Source: Eutypella sp. D-1
Lineage: Eukaryota > Ascomycota > Sordariomycetes > Xylariales > Diatrypaceae
Direction of reading: 5' to 3'
NCBI GenBank assembly: GCA_023313575.1
Contig: JAJTTP010000021.1
Coordinates: 1 to 64,000, forward strand
Length of the DNA: 64,000 nucleotides
Below the pieces are notes generated by a model, which did no database searches, was not told the origin of the DNA, and saw only the letters and a program-made list of their open reading frames with translations. The position numbers and the translations under genes were made by a program. Below are positions 62,089-64,000 of this stretch, in pieces; position 1 is the stretch's first letter, and each line of letters begins with the position of its first letter.

Positions 62089-63738
62089 ATGACGTATCCC
62101 GGGATACTCTACGTCACGATGGAGCCGAAGCCGGAGCTGCCGGACGAGCAGTTCCACGAGTGGTACAATAACGAGCACGGGCCGACGCGGCTGCGGATGC
62201 CGCATATTTTCACCAACGGGCTGCGGTACCGAGCTATTGATAAGAAGCAGCCGTCCTTCCTCGCGTCCTACGACATCACGTCCATGCCCCTGCTCGAGAC
62301 GGAGACCTACACCCGCCTCCGCGCCAGCCGATCCCCTCGCGAAGCTGACACCATAGCTCAGATCGATGTGACGCGTTACTTCTGGGACCTCATCGCGATC
62401 AGGCAGGACCGCCTACCCAAGCCCATCGAGCAGCTCACCGACGACGAAGCAGAGGGCCTGGTCCTGGTTGCAGCCGAGCTTGCTCCCAAGGACGCGGCGG
62501 CAGCAGCAGAGGCGGATTCGGTGGTCGAGGACGAGGTCCATAAGTGGTTCGAGGAGCACAGCGACATGCTATCCCGGGTTCCCGGCTGGCTGCAGTCGAG
62601 GCTATTCAGAACCTCGCACCTCGAGACTGGAAAGACGAGATCGTACCTCATGCTCACTGACTACGCGAAGGAGAACGGGATCTCCGGCGACGAATACAGG
62701 GCGGCGATCGCGTCACCCACGACACAGAATATATTTTCCAAGCACATCCGCACAGTCTCGAAGCGCAGGTACTCGCTGTTCTACGTGTTCGGGCCCGCGC
62801 CGCGGGATCTCACCAACCTAGCGCAGCTGGAGCCGGCTAAATCAAGATTTCAGTCCAACGACCTGCATACCACGACGTCCAACGACGACGGCGCGGGCCC
62901 CGTAATCCAGTCCCACTTCACGACCGCGGACGGCCTGTCCATCCCGTACCGGCTGGAGGGGAACCCGGACCCGCAGGCGCCGGTGATCGCGTTCTGCAAC
63001 TCCCTGCTGACCTCGCTGCACATGTGGGACGCATTCGTGGCGATCCTGCGCGCCGAGCGTCCACAGTACCGGGTCCTGCGGTACGACGCGCGGGGGCGCG
63101 GCGCGCTGCCCGAGCCGCCGACGCCGGCGACCATGGAAGCGCACGCGTCGGACCTCGCGCAGCTGCTGGCGGCGCTGCGGGTGCCGCGGCTCGCGGCGCT
63201 GGTCGGCGTGTCGATGGGCGGGGCGACGGCGCTGCGGTTCGCGCTCACGCACCCGGAAAAGTTGGGCAAGCTCATCGCGTGCGATTTCAACGCCGTCTCG
63301 AGCCCCGCAAACACGGAGGCCTGGAAGGCGCGGATCGCGGTCGCGGAGACGCCGCTGGAGGACGGGACGCCCGGCATCGCGCGGCTCGCCGGCCAGACCG
63401 TCGAGCGCTGGTTCCACCCCTCGACGATGCAGGGGAAGCCCGAGATCGCGCGCTGGATGGAGGGCATGGTCGCCGCCAACGACGTCCAGGGCTTCCGGTA
63501 CGGCTGCCAGGCGCTCTGGGACTACGACATGCGCGAGGAGATGCGGGGCTGCCGTGTCCCCGCGCTTCTCGTCGCCGGCGAGGGCGACGGCAAGGGCGCC
63601 CTTGTTAAGGCCATGGACGGGTTCCGCGGGGGCCTAGGTCCCGATGGCACCGAGCTAGCCGTCGTCCCCGACGCTGGACACCTGCCCATGTGTGAGAATC
63701 CTCAGGGGTTCTGGGAGGTTGTCAAAAAACAGCTGTGA
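62089..63738 (+). CDS. tandem dimeric alpha/beta-barrel + alpha/beta-hydrolase fusion
   Basis: 549 residues, single exon. Residues about 4-110 form an EthD-like dimeric alpha/beta-barrel half (GILYVTMEPKPELPDEQF, HEWYNNEHGPTR). Residues 123-245 read as a second such half (VLVAAELAPKD, HKWFEEHSDMLSRVPGW, YSLFYVFGP), so the pair could form an intramolecular barrel. Residues 280-549 are an alpha/beta hydrolase close to 3-oxoadipate enol-lactonase (PcaD type): DARGRG, nucleophile elbow GVSMGG with Ser375, acid D500 in VAGEGDG, and His531 in DAGHLPM. The triad is complete. Likely reaction: hydrolysis of an enol-lactone or related ester in aromatic degradation; the substrate is inferred. It lies 1.08 kb after CYP505 on the same strand. 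Confidence 0.88.
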   Translation: MTYPGILYVTMEPKPELPDEQFHEWYNNEHGPTRLRMPHIFTNGLRYRAIDKKQPSFLASYDITSMPLLETETYTRLRASRSPREADTIAQIDVTRYFWDLIAIRQDRLPKPIEQLTDDEAEGLVLVAAELAPKDAAAAAEADSVVEDEVHKWFEEHSDMLSRVPGWLQSRLFRTSHLETGKTRSYLMLTDYAKENGISGDEYRAAIASPTTQNIFSKHIRTVSKRRYSLFYVFGPAPRDLTNLAQLEPAKSRFQSNDLHTTTSNDDGAGPVIQSHFTTADGLSIPYRLEGNPDPQAPVIAFCNSLLTSLHMWDAFVAILRAERPQYRVLRYDARGRGALPEPPTPATMEAHASDLAQLLAALRVPRLAALVGVSMGGATALRFALTHPEKLGKLIACDFNAVSSPANTEAWKARIAVAETPLEDGTPGIARLAGQTVERWFHPSTMQGKPEIARWMEGMVAANDVQGFRYGCQALWDYDMREEMRGCRVPALLVAGEGDGKGALVKAMDGFRGGLGPDGTELAVVPDAGHLPMCENPQGFWEVVKKQL

Positions 63739-64000
63739 CGTAGGCCAGAGCAGTCAGTTGGGTGCCGGCCATGTCTACCCTCTAAAGATTGTATGATGCT
63801 TGAACCATATCGGGTAATTAGTGCTACGAGTTAAAGGTATACGGATTTTTGGCTCTGCTTCCGGAGTCGCTACGCGTTTGCTTCGGCCTTTCTCCACGGT
63901 CATCGTCCCCCCTCTCTCCCCTCGTATAAGTTGTGTTCCCGCACTTAGTACAGCCAGGGGTTTGAATAGCACCGAGAACCCCGTCAACAAAACTCCCAGC
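63739..64000. other. 3' flank, window end
   Basis: No feature supported in the last 262 bases. Confidence 0.4.

Overview
This window reads as nuclear DNA of a filamentous ascomycete (Pezizomycotina, most likely Sordariomycetes). The evidence is short introns with GTAAGT/GTATGT-type donors and CTAAC/CTGAC-type branch sites, a self-sufficient CYP505 P450-reductase fusion, RTA1, PTH11/rhodopsin-type and Zn2Cys6 proteins, an RDR1-type RNA-dependent RNA polymerase, and an AT-rich block at the left edge with the all-transition mismatches expected of repeat-induced point mutation (RIP). There are no operons; genes lie on both strands with 0.3-2.5 kb spacers. Multi-exon models below were joined by hand, and the lengths quoted as whole codons come from exon sums divisible by three.

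Layout. 1-1.66 kb: RIP-degraded inverted-repeat element. 2.3-4.5 kb: NDC80 kinetochore gene (-). 5.4-9.4 kb: an OB-fold-like protein (+), a J-domain protein (+), decayed coding fragments, and a divergent Skp1-like protein (-). 9.4-12.7 kb: GC-rich hairpin segment and a damaged-looking rhodopsin/PTH11-like membrane gene (+). 13.8-15.6 kb: flotillin (-). 17.8-18.7 kb: PPxY protein (-). 19.6-22.9 kb: Zn2Cys6 regulator (-) divergent from an RTA1-type transporter-like gene (+). 23.0-25.0 kb: a 53-residue IF1-like protein (-) and a Zn-ribbon-like protein (-). 26.5-27.7 kb: RFC3 (+). 28.6-29.1 kb: small membrane protein (+). 30.2-30.7 kb: frameshifted GFA-domain gene (+). 31.0-33.8 kb: PDI-like gene (-) head to head with a secretory prolyl 4-hydroxylase (+). 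35.3-37.3 kb: membrane-anchored histidine-phosphatase-like protein (+). 37.7-39.1 kb: membrane-anchored GH43 (-). 40.5-44.8 kb: RdRP (-). 46.3-50.6 kb: hypothetical protein, RAD14/XPA and PHO88/SND3 (all -). 52-54.7 kb: two hypotheticals, one a type II membrane protein. 57.3-61.0 kb: CYP505 (+). 62.1-63.7 kb: tandem dimeric alpha/beta-barrel plus alpha/beta-hydrolase fusion (+).

How they fit together. Most genes are independent housekeeping functions: chromosome segregation, clamp loading, nucleotide excision repair, ER targeting, membrane organisation and RNA silencing. Three neighbourhoods suggest linked function: (i) a PDI-like protein with an HDEL tail but no intact CxxC, divergently paired with a signal-peptide-bearing prolyl 4-hydroxylase, echoing the alpha/beta(PDI) composition of animal prolyl 4-hydroxylase; (ii) a Zn2Cys6 regulator divergent from an RTA1 membrane protein; (iii) CYP505 followed by an enol-lactonase-like fusion hydrolase. 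Intergenic DNA carries a strongly over-represented palindrome, TACCTAGGTA, with five exact copies seen.
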